Assembly: GCF_020497125.1 (NCBI RefSeq)
Contig: NC_059080.1
Coordinates: 45,139,563 to 45,203,562 of the forward strand
DNA from: Mauremys mutica
Taxonomy: Eukaryota > Chordata > Testudines > Geoemydidae
Direction: 5' to 3'
Length of the DNA: 64,000 nt
The position numbers were made by a program, and so were the translations under genes. Below the pieces are notes generated by a model. That model worked only from the letters and a program-made list of their open reading frames with translations. It did not search any database and was not told the origin of the DNA. This document shows positions 51,700-62,218 of the stretch, in pieces (the first letter of the stretch is position 1; each line of letters starts with the position of its first letter).

Positions 51700-53940
51700 C
51701 TTGCAGCATGCAGCACTGCCCTCCGAAGCCAGCATCACTCCATGCGTGCTGGGTCAGCACATAATGGGATGTAAATGTATGGACAGATGACCAGGTAGCC
51801 GCTCTACAGACCTCTTGGATCGGCACCTGAGCCAAGCCCGCTGATGACATTTACACTCTTGTCAAGTGCGCTTTGATTATCGCCAGTGGAGGCACACTCG
51901 CCAGCTCACAGCAGTATCGGATGCAGGCTGTGATCTAGGACAAAATCCTTTGAGCAGACACTGGGCGATCTTTCATCTTGTCTGCCACCGCAATGAACAG
52001 CCATGTCCTGGAACGGCCGTATCCTGTCGAGACAGAAGGCCAGCACCCTCCAGACATCCAGGGCGTGTAACCTGCACTCCTCTTTGGATTTATGGGGCTT
52101 CAGAAAGAAGACCAGTAAGAAAATGTCCTGGCCAGTATGAAACTGGGAAACTATCTTGGGCAGGAACGCTGGATGCGATCACAACTGGATCTTATCTTTG
52201 TAGAACACTGTATAGGGTGGTTCTGACATAAGTGCCCTGATCTCAGACACTATGTGGCTAAACATAATCACCACCAGGAACACAACCTTCCAGGAGAGAA
52301 AGAGAAAAGAGCGGGACGCCAGGAGGTTCGAAGGGAGACCTCATGAGCCTCGACAGCACAAGACTTAAATCCTAGGGAGGGACAGGGTTCCGGATGTGAG
52401 GGCAAAGATGCCACAGACCTTTCAAGAACCAGGCCGTCATGTCATGAGTAAAGACCGAAAGCCTTGGAACAGAGGGCGGAACACCGAAATAGCAGCCAGC
52501 CTGATCGATGACAGGGACACGCTGTGACATTCCCCTGGTGTTATCCGGACTGGCGATCTGCTATGTCAGTCCAATCCTTGACCCTGGGAGCCAGCCTTAC
52601 CCTGTTCTGCTAGGAGAACCCCCAATCCCGGGCTGTTCACGCACAGCCTCTAGCATGTAAGCTGTTCCCAGCACGTGAGCGAGCACTTTTGGCCAACTGC
52701 TGCTTGGATTGTACAACTGAATAACACAAGCCAATATCTCCAGTCCTAGAAACAATCCTAGGAACTTCCATCTTGGAGTGTCCAGTTATGCCCGCTGGAC
52801 GCTGCAAGCTTATATGAGTTCATCTATTTAACAAAGAAATTGATATGTACCAGGCTTGTTATCCCAAGGGGAGTCTGTGACACACTTCAAACCAAACACA
52901 CTGCTGCAGGTAGAATAAAACAAATTTATTAAACTACAAAAGATAGATTTTAAGTGATTATAAGTCAAAGCACAAGAAGTCAGATTTGGTCAACTGATAT
53001 AAAAGCAAAATGCATTCTAAGTTGATCTTAACACTTACAGTAATCTTACAAACTAAGATGCTTCTCACCACAGGCTGGCTAGTTGCCCTTCAGCCAGGCT
53101 CTCTCCTTTGATCAGTGCTTCAGTCGCTTGGTGGTGGTGTCTGTAAACGGAGGTGGCAGAGAGAGAGAGTATGGCAAACGTCTCTCCCTTTTATCACGTT
53201 CTTTCTTCCCCCTTGGCTTTGCCCCCCTCCCCCTTCAGGGTCAGGTGAGCATTACCGCATCGTAGTCCCAAATTGACCAAAGGAAAGGGGGGGGGTGACT
53301 CACTCAAGAGCCCAACAGATCCTTTGTTGTTGCCTAAGCCAGTGTCCTTTATTCCTGTGAGGCTGGGCTGGGCTTGTCCCATACATGCCCTGATGAGGTG
53401 TGAACTGCCGCTCTGTTCCTGGAGAGTTTTGTTTGGGCTTGTTTTAAGCCATGAGGACACATTTTCAGCCTCATAACTATATACATGAAATTACAACCTA
53501 TAACATTACTATAACAACAATGCCTCATGAGCCTTCCAAAGACACCCGACATGACAAACTTTGCATTGGATACCACACAATCATATTATAAGGATGAACA
53601 TGGGGGTGCAGGGTGTTCCCCCAAGATACAGTGTCACACCCTGAAATTTGAGGTGCAGATGATAATCCAGGATCACCTGCAGCGAGGCCTGCTTGGCACA
53701 GACCCACCAATCCAAAGCACAGCATGTGAATCTTCTCCACTTTGCCAGGTAAGTTGCTCTGGTGGAGGGCTTTCTGCTACCCAGCAAGACCTGTTGCAGC
53801 TGGGTCGAGCGTTCCCACTCTTCCGCATTCAGCCATGCAGTAGCCATGCTGTCAAGTGCAACACTTCTAGGTTTGGATGCAGGAAATTGTCGCGCTCCTG
53901 GGACAGCAGGGCTGGACAAAGAGGGAGTAGCAGTGGCCAA
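51700..53940 (-). pseudogene. DIRS-2 tyrosine recombinase, split by an LTR and decayed
   Basis: The N-terminal part at 53940-53642 reads LLGSRKPSTRATYLAKWRRF, matching the DIRS-1 recombinase start. The remainder below 52522 aligns by nucleotide similarity with DIRS-1 positions about 6780-7560 but has no long frame. A solo LTR (52523-53636) separates the parts. Confidence 0.75.
52523..53636 (-). mobile_element. Solo LTR in the DIRS-2 recombinase (about 1.1 kb)
   Basis: The outer bases are TGTGACATTCC and CAGTGTCA, flanked by CACGC (52518-52522) and CACCC (53637-53641). The minus strand is judged the sense orientation from the A/T-rich signal distribution, with low certainty. No coding region. 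Confidence 0.7.
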
Positions 53941-54138
53941 ATCAGTGCTGGCAAGGCCACTTGGGAGCTATCAGGATAACCTTCGCCCTGTCCTGTTTGA
54001 TCTTCACGAGGACTCTGTGGATCAGTGGCACTGGCGGGAAGGCATACATCAGGGCTCCCGACCACAGGAACAGGAAAGTATCTGACATGGAACCCCTGTC
54101 CATCCCTGGAGCGAACAGAACACATAGCATTTCCTGTT

Positions 54139-55450
54139 CTAGCAGGACACAAACAAGTCCACCTGGGGAGTTCCCCACTTTTGGAAGATCATACTAGCTG
54201 CCTCCAGATGGAGCGACCACTCGTGGTGAGACAAGAAGGTCCTGCTAAGGCAATCTGCTAGCGCATTTTTGGTCCTGGGCAGGTGCCCAGCTACCAGATG
54301 AATGGCATGCCGCACACAGAAGTCCCAAAGGCTGAAAGCTTCTTGGCAAAGAGCTGACGACCTAGCTCTGCCCTGCCTGTTGATGTAATACATTGCGGCA
54401 GTATTGTCCATAAGGACCTGCAACACCTTGCACCTCAGGGGGGACAAGAAAGCCTGGCAGGCCAGGCGAACCGCCCTTAGCTCCCTAACATTGATGTGAA
54501 GGGCCAGACTGTCCCACAGCCAGCGGCCTTGAGCGCTGAGCTTGCCCAGGTGGGCTCCCCAGTTGAGGTCAGAAGCATCTGAAACCAAGGTCGGGGATGG
54601 GGCCATGAAGGGAACACCCTCCAACACCAACCCAGGGTTCAACCACCACTTCAGAGATGACAGGATGTGATCCGGCACCCTGATTACCCAGTGTACGTTG
54701 TGTCTGTTGGGGGTGTAAACCAACACCAGCCATGCTTGAAGAGGCCAGAGGTAGAGCCAGGCATGACTGACCACGTATGTACAGGTGGCCATGTGGCCCA
54801 GCAACTGCAGGCAGGTGTGAGCCATGGTGAGCAGGTGGTTCTTCACATGGGAGATCAGGCATGCCTCTGGAAGGAAGGCTCTGGCTCGTGTGGAATTGAG
54901 AACCATCCCAATAAACTCCATGCATTGGACTGGCCTCAAGTTGGATTTTTTCTCGTTTATCAACAGGCCCAGGTTGCGGCAGGTGGAAAGCACCAGATCG
55001 AGGCTGCTCTGCACTTGTTCCTGAGACCTGCCCTTGACGAGCCAGATCGTTGAGATATGGGAAGACCTGGACCCCTCAACGTCTTAGGTAAGTGGCCACT
55101 GGCGCCATATATTTTGTGAAGACCCTTGGGGCTGCTGAGAGGCCAAAGGGGAGTGCCATAAATTGGAAATGGCATTTCCCCACTATGAAATGGAGGAAAC
55201 ATCTGTGACTTTGAATATGGAAATATGCATCCTTCAAGTCAAGGGCAACATACCAGTCTCCTGGATCCAGGGAGGGGATGATGGAGGTCAAGGAGACCAC
55301 GAGAAACTTCAACTTCTTGAGAAAATTGCAGAGGCATCACACATCCAAAATGGGTCTGAAGCCCCTGTTTGCTTTCAGGATTAGAAAATAACGGGACTAG
55401 AATCCTTCCCTGTCATGTCCCGAGGGACGTCCTCCACTGCCCCTCTTGAA
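54139..55450 (-). pseudogene. DIRS-2 reverse transcriptase - RNase H, inactive
   Basis: The RT palm is at 55312-55076 (SLDPGDWYVALDLKDAYFHI, LPFGLSAAPRVFTKY). The active-site block at about 55046-55060 reads YLND instead of YLDD. The following frame, 55014-54139, has NLGLLINEKKSNL and then RNase H blocks (NVRELRAVRLACQAF, LMDNTAAMYYINRQG, NALADCLSR). Frame breaks and the catalytic Asp loss show long inactivity. Confidence 0.85.
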
Positions 55451-55761
55451 CGAGGAGTTGCTCATGTGAAGGGTCCCTGAAGAGGGACAGGAAGGACGGG
55501 GAGTGGAAGGGAGGAGCAGCCAAAAACAGCAGGCTGTAACCTTCAGAAACTATCTCCAGCACCCAACCGTCCGAGGTGACTCGGGACCAGGTCGAACAGA
55601 AGGGACGAAGATGGTTGAGGAAATCAGGATGGATCCTGGGAGGTGACTGGCGTGTAGCTCTCGACCGCACCCTGAAAATGAGTGCTTCTGGCCCTCAAAG
55701 GTGTTTTGCTGGGCCAGGCTGCACAGGTGAGCGGGAAGAGGAAGGGCAATGGTGGCTGAAA

Positions 55762-57831
55762 CTAAACATCTCTTTCCCTTCTTCTTGCAGACCCCGTACA
55801 AGGCTGCCAAGGCATAGATGGCCAGAACTGCTTTCTTGCAGGCTGTATGCATGCCCAACGAGTGAAGGGTGGCCCGAGGTCCTTCAACCCATGCAGCCTC
55901 ACATCCTTCTGTTCTGAGTAAAGACCAACCACATCAAATGGGAGGTCTTGTAGCAAGGTCTGCCTCATAACCACCGCTGACATTACCACCCTAGCTGTGG
56001 AGTCAGCCACGTCTCACACCATCTGGAGGGAGCACCCTCCTCCACCAGGTTGCCAAATTCCTGGGCCAAGCCCAACGGGAGGGACTCTGAACTTACGGAG
56101 GGAGTCCCATAAATTAAAATTTTATCTCCCTAGGAGGGCCTGATGGTTTGCCACCCAGAATTGCAGGCTGGCAGTCGAATGAATTTTTCTTCTGAACAAG
56201 TCCAATCTTTTGGCCTCATTAATTTTTCTTTTGGGGGGCAGGGGGTAGTGGGGGGAGGGATCGAGCTGGTATGACCTTGTTTATCTTTTTCACTGGCCGC
56301 GGAGGCCACCAGCGAGTCCGGAGGATAGTGGGTGTAAAGTTATTCAGATCCTTTGGCAGGGACAAAGTATTTCTTTTTGGCCCTTTTTGAGGTGGGAGGG
56401 ATGGGTAAAAGGGTTTGCCGGAGGAGCTTGGCAATCTTGAGGACACCGTCATGCACTGGTAGTGCGACACGGACTAGGGTAGAGGCTGACAGGACATCCA
56501 AAAAAGATGTCCACCTGCTCAGCCATTTTCTCCACCTCCAGGCCCAAGTTCTCAGCCAGCCGACGAAGCAGGGCCTGGTGTTCTTTAAAATCATCCGGTG
56601 GGCTGGCCCTCGAGGGTCCCGCAACAGCCTCATCTGGGGACGAAGATGACAATTGCACCGCTGGGGGAGAGAGGCTTAGGGGTGGGTGCAGTTTCCTCTG
56701 CCTCGACCTCGACCATTGGAGCCACCAGCTGTTGCTCTGAGGCGGTTGCTGATTAGCGGTGTGAAGGGGGCAATGACATAACTGGCACTCCCCACGCGCT
56801 CCAGTAAACCACTGCCCTGGCCACTGGCCATGCTGCCTAGGGTGTCCACTTGCACTGGTGCAGTCTAGGCGAGGGGCTGAACTGAGATTCCGTGCCACGG
56901 TGGGGCCGTCAACGCCTGAGTTTGTTTGCTGACTGTCACCATTGGAGACCAGTGCCTGGAGCGAGGGGATCAGTGCCGGTATCGAGGGGACCGGTGCCAG
57001 TGGGACCAGAAATGCAATGGGGAGCACTCCCAAAAGGCAGGCGACCGGAACCTGCGCCGAGAGGACAACTGGTGGGAGGGCAAACAGTGCTGGTCGTATG
57101 GAGACCAGCGTCTTCCTCTAGGCGATCCATGCTGAGATGGTGGAGACCGCGATCACAGTACCGTGACCTAGGGCGAGCCCCAGAGAGTCTGGGCTGTGAT
57201 TCCGGTGATCTGTGGCGCGCAGGTGGAGAGCATTGCTTCATCCTGGGGGATCGGCAGTGCTCTACTACCCCAAGGGGTCTTAGCAGCTGGCTTGCCCTCA
57301 TGGGGAGCCTTTACCAGTTTCTGAGACACGTGATGCATCGGCGGCGCAGGCAGAAGCCTTTGCTCTCTCAGCCCCAGGGAAGCTTGTGAAGGCGTCGATG
57401 CCATCCGGGGGTTTAGGTCCCACGCCGCTCCCAGGAGTTGGTGGTGGATCTTTCAAGGGGCTAAGGGAGGGACGAGCGTGGGGCTCCAGAGTGGCCGTGT
57501 GGCTCAAAGTGGGTCCCTTGCCCAATGATCCATATCCCTTCTTGCCTGATGCCAGGGAGCCATGCTTCCTAGCCTTCTTTTTGGGCACGGGCGATGGGCA
57601 ATGGTGCTGGGCGGAGCCCGGTGCCCGGGAGCACACCGAGGCACTCAGTGAGTCCTGGTGGGATGGCATGGAAGCCGGACGAAGGGCGGACTCCATGAGG
57701 AGAACCAGTAAATGAATATCCTGCTCCTTCTCCATGAGGGAGTGCAAATTTTTACAAATTCGGCCCTTATCTCTATCGTGTGATTTCCCCAGGCACTTGA
57801 GGTAGGTGCTATGTGGGTCACTCACAAGCAT
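55762..57831 (-). pseudogene. DIRS-2 Gag-like ORF, fragmented
   Basis: Pieces at 57831-57298 (LVSDPHSTYLKCLGKSHDRD, part of the Cys/His cluster), 57033-56449 (SSSSPDEAVAGPSRASPPDD, FKEHQALLRRLAENLGLEVE) and 56010-55762 (DLPFDVVGLYSEQKD) align in order with the DIRS-1 Gag. The Arg/Ser domain is much weaker here. Confidence 0.75.
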
Positions 57832-57839
57832 AGGCTTGT

Positions 57840-57910
57840 AAAAGCAGCAAAGAGTCTTGTGGCACCTTACAGACTAACAGACGTTTGGGAGCATGAGCTT
57901 TCGTGGGTGA
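57840..57910 (-). mobile_element. 71-bp PLE tail insertion in the DIRS-2 gag
   Basis: The minus strand reads TCACCCACGAAAGCTCATGC to CTTTGCTGCTTTT, i.e. only the last part of the PLE-1-family tail. A perfect 10-bp duplication ATAGGCTTGT flanks it (57830-57839 and 57911-57920). Confidence 0.9.
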
Positions 57911-58529
57911 ATAGGCTTGTTGCAGTCCATGCAGGGCTTACCTGGGGTGAAGTCCCTGCTGGACTCTAACTGCTAACTATTAATACACTTAACAACTACT
58001 TTACACTAACTACTATAAACTAACTATTTACAAGGCCCTAGGGCTCGAAGTCAGTAAGACGAAAACCGCTAGCCCTAGCAATGCAAGGAAAGGCACTCCA
58101 ACTAATCACCACAGGCACTAAGAAGGAACTATGGGCTTGGATACACTTTCGAGTTAGAGTGCATTAAAACAGCTCCGGGCGCCCTAACTCATGATGCGTA
58201 CACACTGGCAAGGCACGTAGAGCACCTGGACTCCACGGCTGGAGCGCTCCTGCTAATCTACCTCCATGAGAGGCATAATACTTGCTGCGCTCCGGCCAGA
58301 GCGCCGCCAGTGTGGATACCCCGGCCTATTAATGCGCTCTGACTGGCCTCCAGAAGTGTCCCACAATGCCTTGTCTAGCCACTCTAGTCATCACTTTGAA
58401 CCCTACTGCTCTGACCTCAGGCGACGAACTGTCAGATCTGCCCTTTAAATTCTCTGGGAATTTTGAAAATCCCCTTCCTGTTTGCTCAGCCAGACGTGGA
58501 GTGATCTCAGCGAATCTTTCCAGGTGACC

Positions 58530-59447
58530 ATGCCTCCACACGCCAGGCGATCCCCAGTATGGAGCAATGGCAAGGTGCTGGGTCTCATCAGTGTTTGGGG
58601 GGAGGAAGCTGTCCAGTCCCAGCTGCGCTCCAGTCGTAGGAATTAGGATACCTTCGGGCAGATATCAAGCGTGGAAGTAGAGCAAGAACTAACAGGGATT
58701 TGAAGGGGATTTCAATGCAAACAGTCGCTTCTGTGAGCAAGAGTCAGGCTAGCTGTTACCCTAATAACACAAGACTTGTAGAAGTGAGGATTGTGTGAGG
58801 CGAGTGGGAAAGAATTGTGTGAGAAGTTGTTGCAACCTTGTGTTAGATATGGAATGTAGACTATAGTCTAAATAGAAGTGAGAAAAATAAGATATCAAGA
58901 TAACCTATGTATAAACAAAATGCAGCTGTTGCTTATTATTGTATGTAACAAAAGGTATAAATGCTTGCTGTAATTGTTTACCTGGAGAGAGACCTGTTTA
59001 GCTCTCTCCGTCCATGCAATTGCTAGAGATAATAAAGTATCTGATTTGCTACACCCAACCAGAGAGTAAAAACTCTTTTTCTCCAACACAAGGGACATGA
59101 TGGAAAGGGGACATGACCAGGACGCACTGCAATGCAGGGTTAAAGTGAAGGAGCTGCGGAATGTGTACCGCAAAGCACACGAGGCAAATCGCCGCTCTGG
59201 TGCTGCCCGTGCAACCTGCCGTTTCTACAAAGATCTGAATGCAATACTTGGGGGTGACCCCACCTCCACTCCTAAGACCACCATGGACACTTCAGAGCCC
59301 AGTTCAACAAGGAGGAAAGCGGGAGCGAGGGAGACAGCCCGGCATCCCTAGATGCATGCAGCCAGGAGCTGTTTTCAAGCCAGGAGGAAGGTAGCCAGTT
59401 GCAATGGATGGTGCTTGGGGAAGAACAAACACCAGAGGAGGTGCCTG
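58530..59447 (+). pseudogene. Harbinger-3 Myb/SANT-like exon 1, split by a solo LTR
   Basis: It starts MPPHARRSPVWSNGKVLGLI, then SVWGEEAVQSQLRSSRR. After the LTR (58672-59088) it resumes with DMMERGHDQDALQCRVKVKE and ATCRFYKDLNAILGGDP. A single-base frame change occurs near 59320; the shifted frame stays open to a donor CCTG|GTAAGC at 59447. It is a Myb-like DNA-binding partner of the transposase, non-functional here. Confidence 0.8.
58672..59088 (+). mobile_element. Solo LTR, 417 bp, in the Myb-like exon
   Basis: It starts TGGAAGTAGAGC and ends CTCCAACA, flanked by CAAGCG (58666-58671) and CAAGGG (59089-59094). It contains TATAAATGC at about 58957 and AATAAAG at about 59030. Removing it with one duplication keeps the Myb frame. 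Confidence 0.8.
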
Positions 59448-59525
59448 GTAAGCGGCTTTTATTTTGGGAAGGAAGTTTTTTGGTGAGGGCTCTTGGGGCA
59501 AGGAGGGTTAGGACTGCATGCATGC

Positions 59526-59894
59526 CTAGATGCGAAATAGGGCGGTGATGTGCTCTCTCACATCGCGGTAATCGGCCTCAGTGATCTCTTCAAAGGTCTC
59601 ATGCAGAAGCTGGGCAATCTGCTTGCACAGGCTCCTTGGCACAGCTACTATGCTCCTCATCCCAGTAATGCTAACATGTCCACACCACTGTGCCGTGACG
59701 GGCAGAGGGACCATTGCTGCACACAGGCAAGCTGCATATGGGCCAGGGCGGAAGCCGCATTGTAGTAGAAAACCCTCCCTTGCTTCCCAGGTCACCCTCA
59801 GCAGCGAGATATCTTCCAGAACCAACTCATCCTGTGGAAAATGTGGGGACAGTGTTGAGTATAGGGGCCCCCTGCAGCTGTTGGCTCTCCCCAA
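59526..59894 (-). pseudogene. Harbinger-3 third ORF (unknown function)
   Basis: 122 codons with the core LEDISLLRVTWEAREGFLLQ, CGFRPGPYAACLCAAMVP and QLLHETFEEITEADYRDVRE. An acceptor-like TTTTCCACAG precedes the conserved part (GATGAGTTG), so it may be a spliced exon. Homologous to 6090-6394 in Harbinger-1. It lies antisense in the intron of the Myb-like gene. The family was not recognised; it is probably alpha-helical. Confidence 0.6.
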
Positions 59895-60204
59895 GGCACA
59901 GAACCCCAGAGGACAGTACAGCTGTGAAACAATCAGTCCTCCTTGCCCCTGTGCTTACTCACCATTTTGGGGCTCCTGTGGGTTATGTGTGCTCGCTTTG
60001 GGACAGGCAATTTCTACTATTGTGTACACTGTGCTTGTCTTTAAGTACGGCCGAATCATTGCTCTGTCTGGCGTGAACAATGCTGCCTCTTAAGTGTTGC
60101 ATTTTGGCTTTACAGGTGCAACCTTGAGAGCCCAGCCATCCTTGTCATCAATGGCTGAAAGACTCCAAAGAATCAGGAAGCATCCGTGAAGAAGCAAAGA
60201 GGAC

Positions 60205-60400
60205 GTGCTGCATGAAGTCATGCAGCAGTCCCTTAATGAAAATCAAAAAATGCAGGTGTGGCAGGAGAGTGAAAGGAGGGTCCGCCAGCAGAATGCGGAT
60301 CGCTGGCACCAAAGCATGGAGCAGCTGCTAAGCATCATGGAGCGCCAAGCAGACTCGACACAGGGGCTCGGAGCAATGCAGGTGGAGCACGTCCGCGCCC
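60205..60400 (+). pseudogene. Harbinger-3 Myb-like C-terminal exon
   Basis: LHEVMQQSLNENQKMQVWQE, then SERRVRQQNADRWHQSMEQL is a helical, Gln/Arg-rich segment like the oligomerisation tail of Harbinger Myb-like proteins. It is the partner of exon 1 at 58530-59447. Confidence 0.65.
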
Positions 60401-60486
60401 ACTCCCCCCCTGCAGCCCTTGTCCCAAAACTCTTTCCCTTGTGCCTCCATGTCACTGCCAACCCACTTTCCCCAACATCCGGGTTC

Positions 60487-60930
60487 TTATTGCCACCAAC
60501 TGCCTTCAACATCTGTAGCTTCACCACCCAGCCCACCTGTAGCTTCACAAACCACCACCCGCTTCTCTACCATCAGGGCAGCTCTCAATCTTGTGTCCTT
60601 GCACCGCACGGTGGGGGCAAGCTCAGCACACAGTCCCATGAAAGTGGCTTTTCTCATCCAAAAGTTCTGCAGCCACCGTTCGTCATCCCAGACTTGCATG
60701 ACGATGTGACCCCACCACTCAGTGCTTGTTTCCCGAGCCCAAAAGCGGCGTTCAACTGTGGTGAGCATGTCCGTGAATGCCACAGGCAATCTCGTGTTGT
60801 AAGCATTATGTGAGTTGACATCATTGTCGGACTCCTCACTGTCACTTAGTAGTTTAAGGATTAACTCGACTGCACTTTGTGATGTGCTAGCGAGACCCAT
60901 CAGCATATTCCTCAGCGGTTCGGGATCCAT
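60487..60930 (-). pseudogene. Harbinger-3 transposase N-terminal fragment
   Basis: The minus strand reads MDPEPLRNMLMGLASTSQSA to VERRFWARETSTEWWGHIVM and TVRCKDTRLRAALMVEKRVV, the same segment as 3559-3990 of Harbinger-1. The catalytic DDE region that should follow is deleted, so the copy is non-autonomous. Confidence 0.8.
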
Positions 60931-62165
60931 TTCCACATGCCAAAAGGGAAGAGAGCACACAGTACAAAAAAAATTGAAAATGTGCCAAATGTGGACAGAA
61001 GCACAGGGATTGCTGGGATGCGAAGCAATGCATCACGGGGTATTGAGACAGGCCCCAGAATGTCCCGCATCCCCCCGCCCCCTTCCCACAAGCCACAGCA
61101 CCAGAATAGAAAGAGGTGCTCTGGGGGATAGCTGCCCATAATGCACCGCTCCCAATGCCGCTGCAAGTGCTGCAAATGTGGCCACGCCAGTGCTCTTGCA
61201 GCTGACAGTGTGAACACACTGCAGTGCTTACCCTGCTGCAGTCTCCAAGGGCTGGTTTAACTTACAGCACTCTACTGTAGCCATGCCCTGAGAGGACGTA
61301 GGGTCATCAGTGCCTGATATACCAGCGCATGAGCACGGCACTCAAGGAGGCACCACTTCCAACCCTACAGATACCACTAAGAAAAAATCTCCAATGACCA
61401 TGCACATGCGCACACCTAGAATAGAATCGACATGAACAAGCATTCGAAGAAGAGCCGGGATTCCTTTAAGATGCTATTGCTGGACACTGCTCAGAGGTTC
61501 TATCATCTGTAGCAGGCTAACAGGCATCCAGTATGTTTGAACACATACACCAGCCCCCTTAAGCACTGGAAGGGAAGAGAAAACCTCTTTTCCTCCTTAC
61601 CCAATTCCCAACACCCTCCTGAGGGAAGGACTCTTCAATACCCTACTCCAAACCTCTGCCTGAGTCCTTTTGTACCCCACAAATTCTGAGTCCATTGTAC
61701 TCCACGAATAGCTCTAAGACCTGGCTAGACTGTTCTCAAGCAGCAACGAGAAACTGACATGGTCTATGTTGGTTTCCCAGCTGCCCATCAGGCTCTATTA
61801 GCAGTGGGAAAGCTAATCAGTGCTTGGTCACTGTCACTCATTAATAAAAGTTGAAGATGGCATGGCACATTTAAAAAAAAGCACTAGATATTTAGTACCT
61901 GGAAGACTTTTCTCATCAGATTCTGATGATAAATCACATCTGTCATAACTACTGTAACACTGTCCATTTAGCAGAACAAGCAAACTTTGCGTACAAATCA
62001 ACAACACTAGACGTCAGTGTATGGGTTTTATGAATGCACAGAATGCAGGGCCCAATCCTGCACTATGCAGCATGGTACTGAGTTCCTGGTGAGCTGAAGA
62101 TACTCAGCACCTACAGGATCAGGCAATTAGCATACACTCTTCAGGAAATAGATGATGTGACTTAC

Positions 62166-62218
62166 CTCATGTGGTCAAGTAAGGAATATGCTTTGATCAA
62201 AGAATGCACCATACTGGC
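62166..62218 (-). CDS. HDAC8: HDAC8 coding exon 2 (53 bp)
   Basis: Read on the minus strand, this short exon encodes ASMVHSLIKAYSLLDHM plus two bases of an Arg codon. It corresponds to human HDAC8 residues 38-55. The acceptor is TTCTGTAG and the donor is AG followed by GTAAGT, both canonical. The AS at the exon start keeps the serine known in human HDAC8 as the PKA site Ser39. Relative to human, the second half of the helix differs at several positions (E46K, A49S, H51L, K52D, Q53H by my alignment). The two leftover bases AG join the first G of the next exon to restore Arg, which supports both exon calls. Exon 1, expected upstream at higher coordinates, was not found before the window ends. 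Confidence 0.9.

Larger units (their letters stand above)
58133..61289 (-). mobile_element. Harbinger-3, internally deleted, inside the DIRS-2 terminus
   Basis: Ends: GGGCTTGGATACACTTTCG and the complement of AGGGCATGGCTACAGTAGAG. From left to right it holds the Myb-like exon (+), the third ORF (-), the Myb C-terminal exon (+) and the nuclease N-terminus (-). The DDE part of the nuclease is missing. The surrounding sequence is the DIRS-2 terminal repeat on both sides. The target duplication is not clear. Confidence 0.8.
51333..61455 (-). mobile_element. DIRS-like retrotransposon DIRS-2, old and heavily interrupted
   Basis: The left terminal repeat is at about 51333-51565, the internal complementary region at about 51570-51665 and the right terminal repeat at about 61290-61455. 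The two repeats match inverted (TGTAGGGTTGGAAGTG / TGTAGGGCTGGCAGTG, then GGTATATCA). Genes on the minus strand: Gag-like (57831-55762), RT-RNase H (about 55450-54139), recombinase (53940-53642 and decayed 52522-51700). Insertions: solo LTR 52523-53636, PLE tail 57840-57910, Harbinger-3 58133-61289. Confidence 0.88.
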
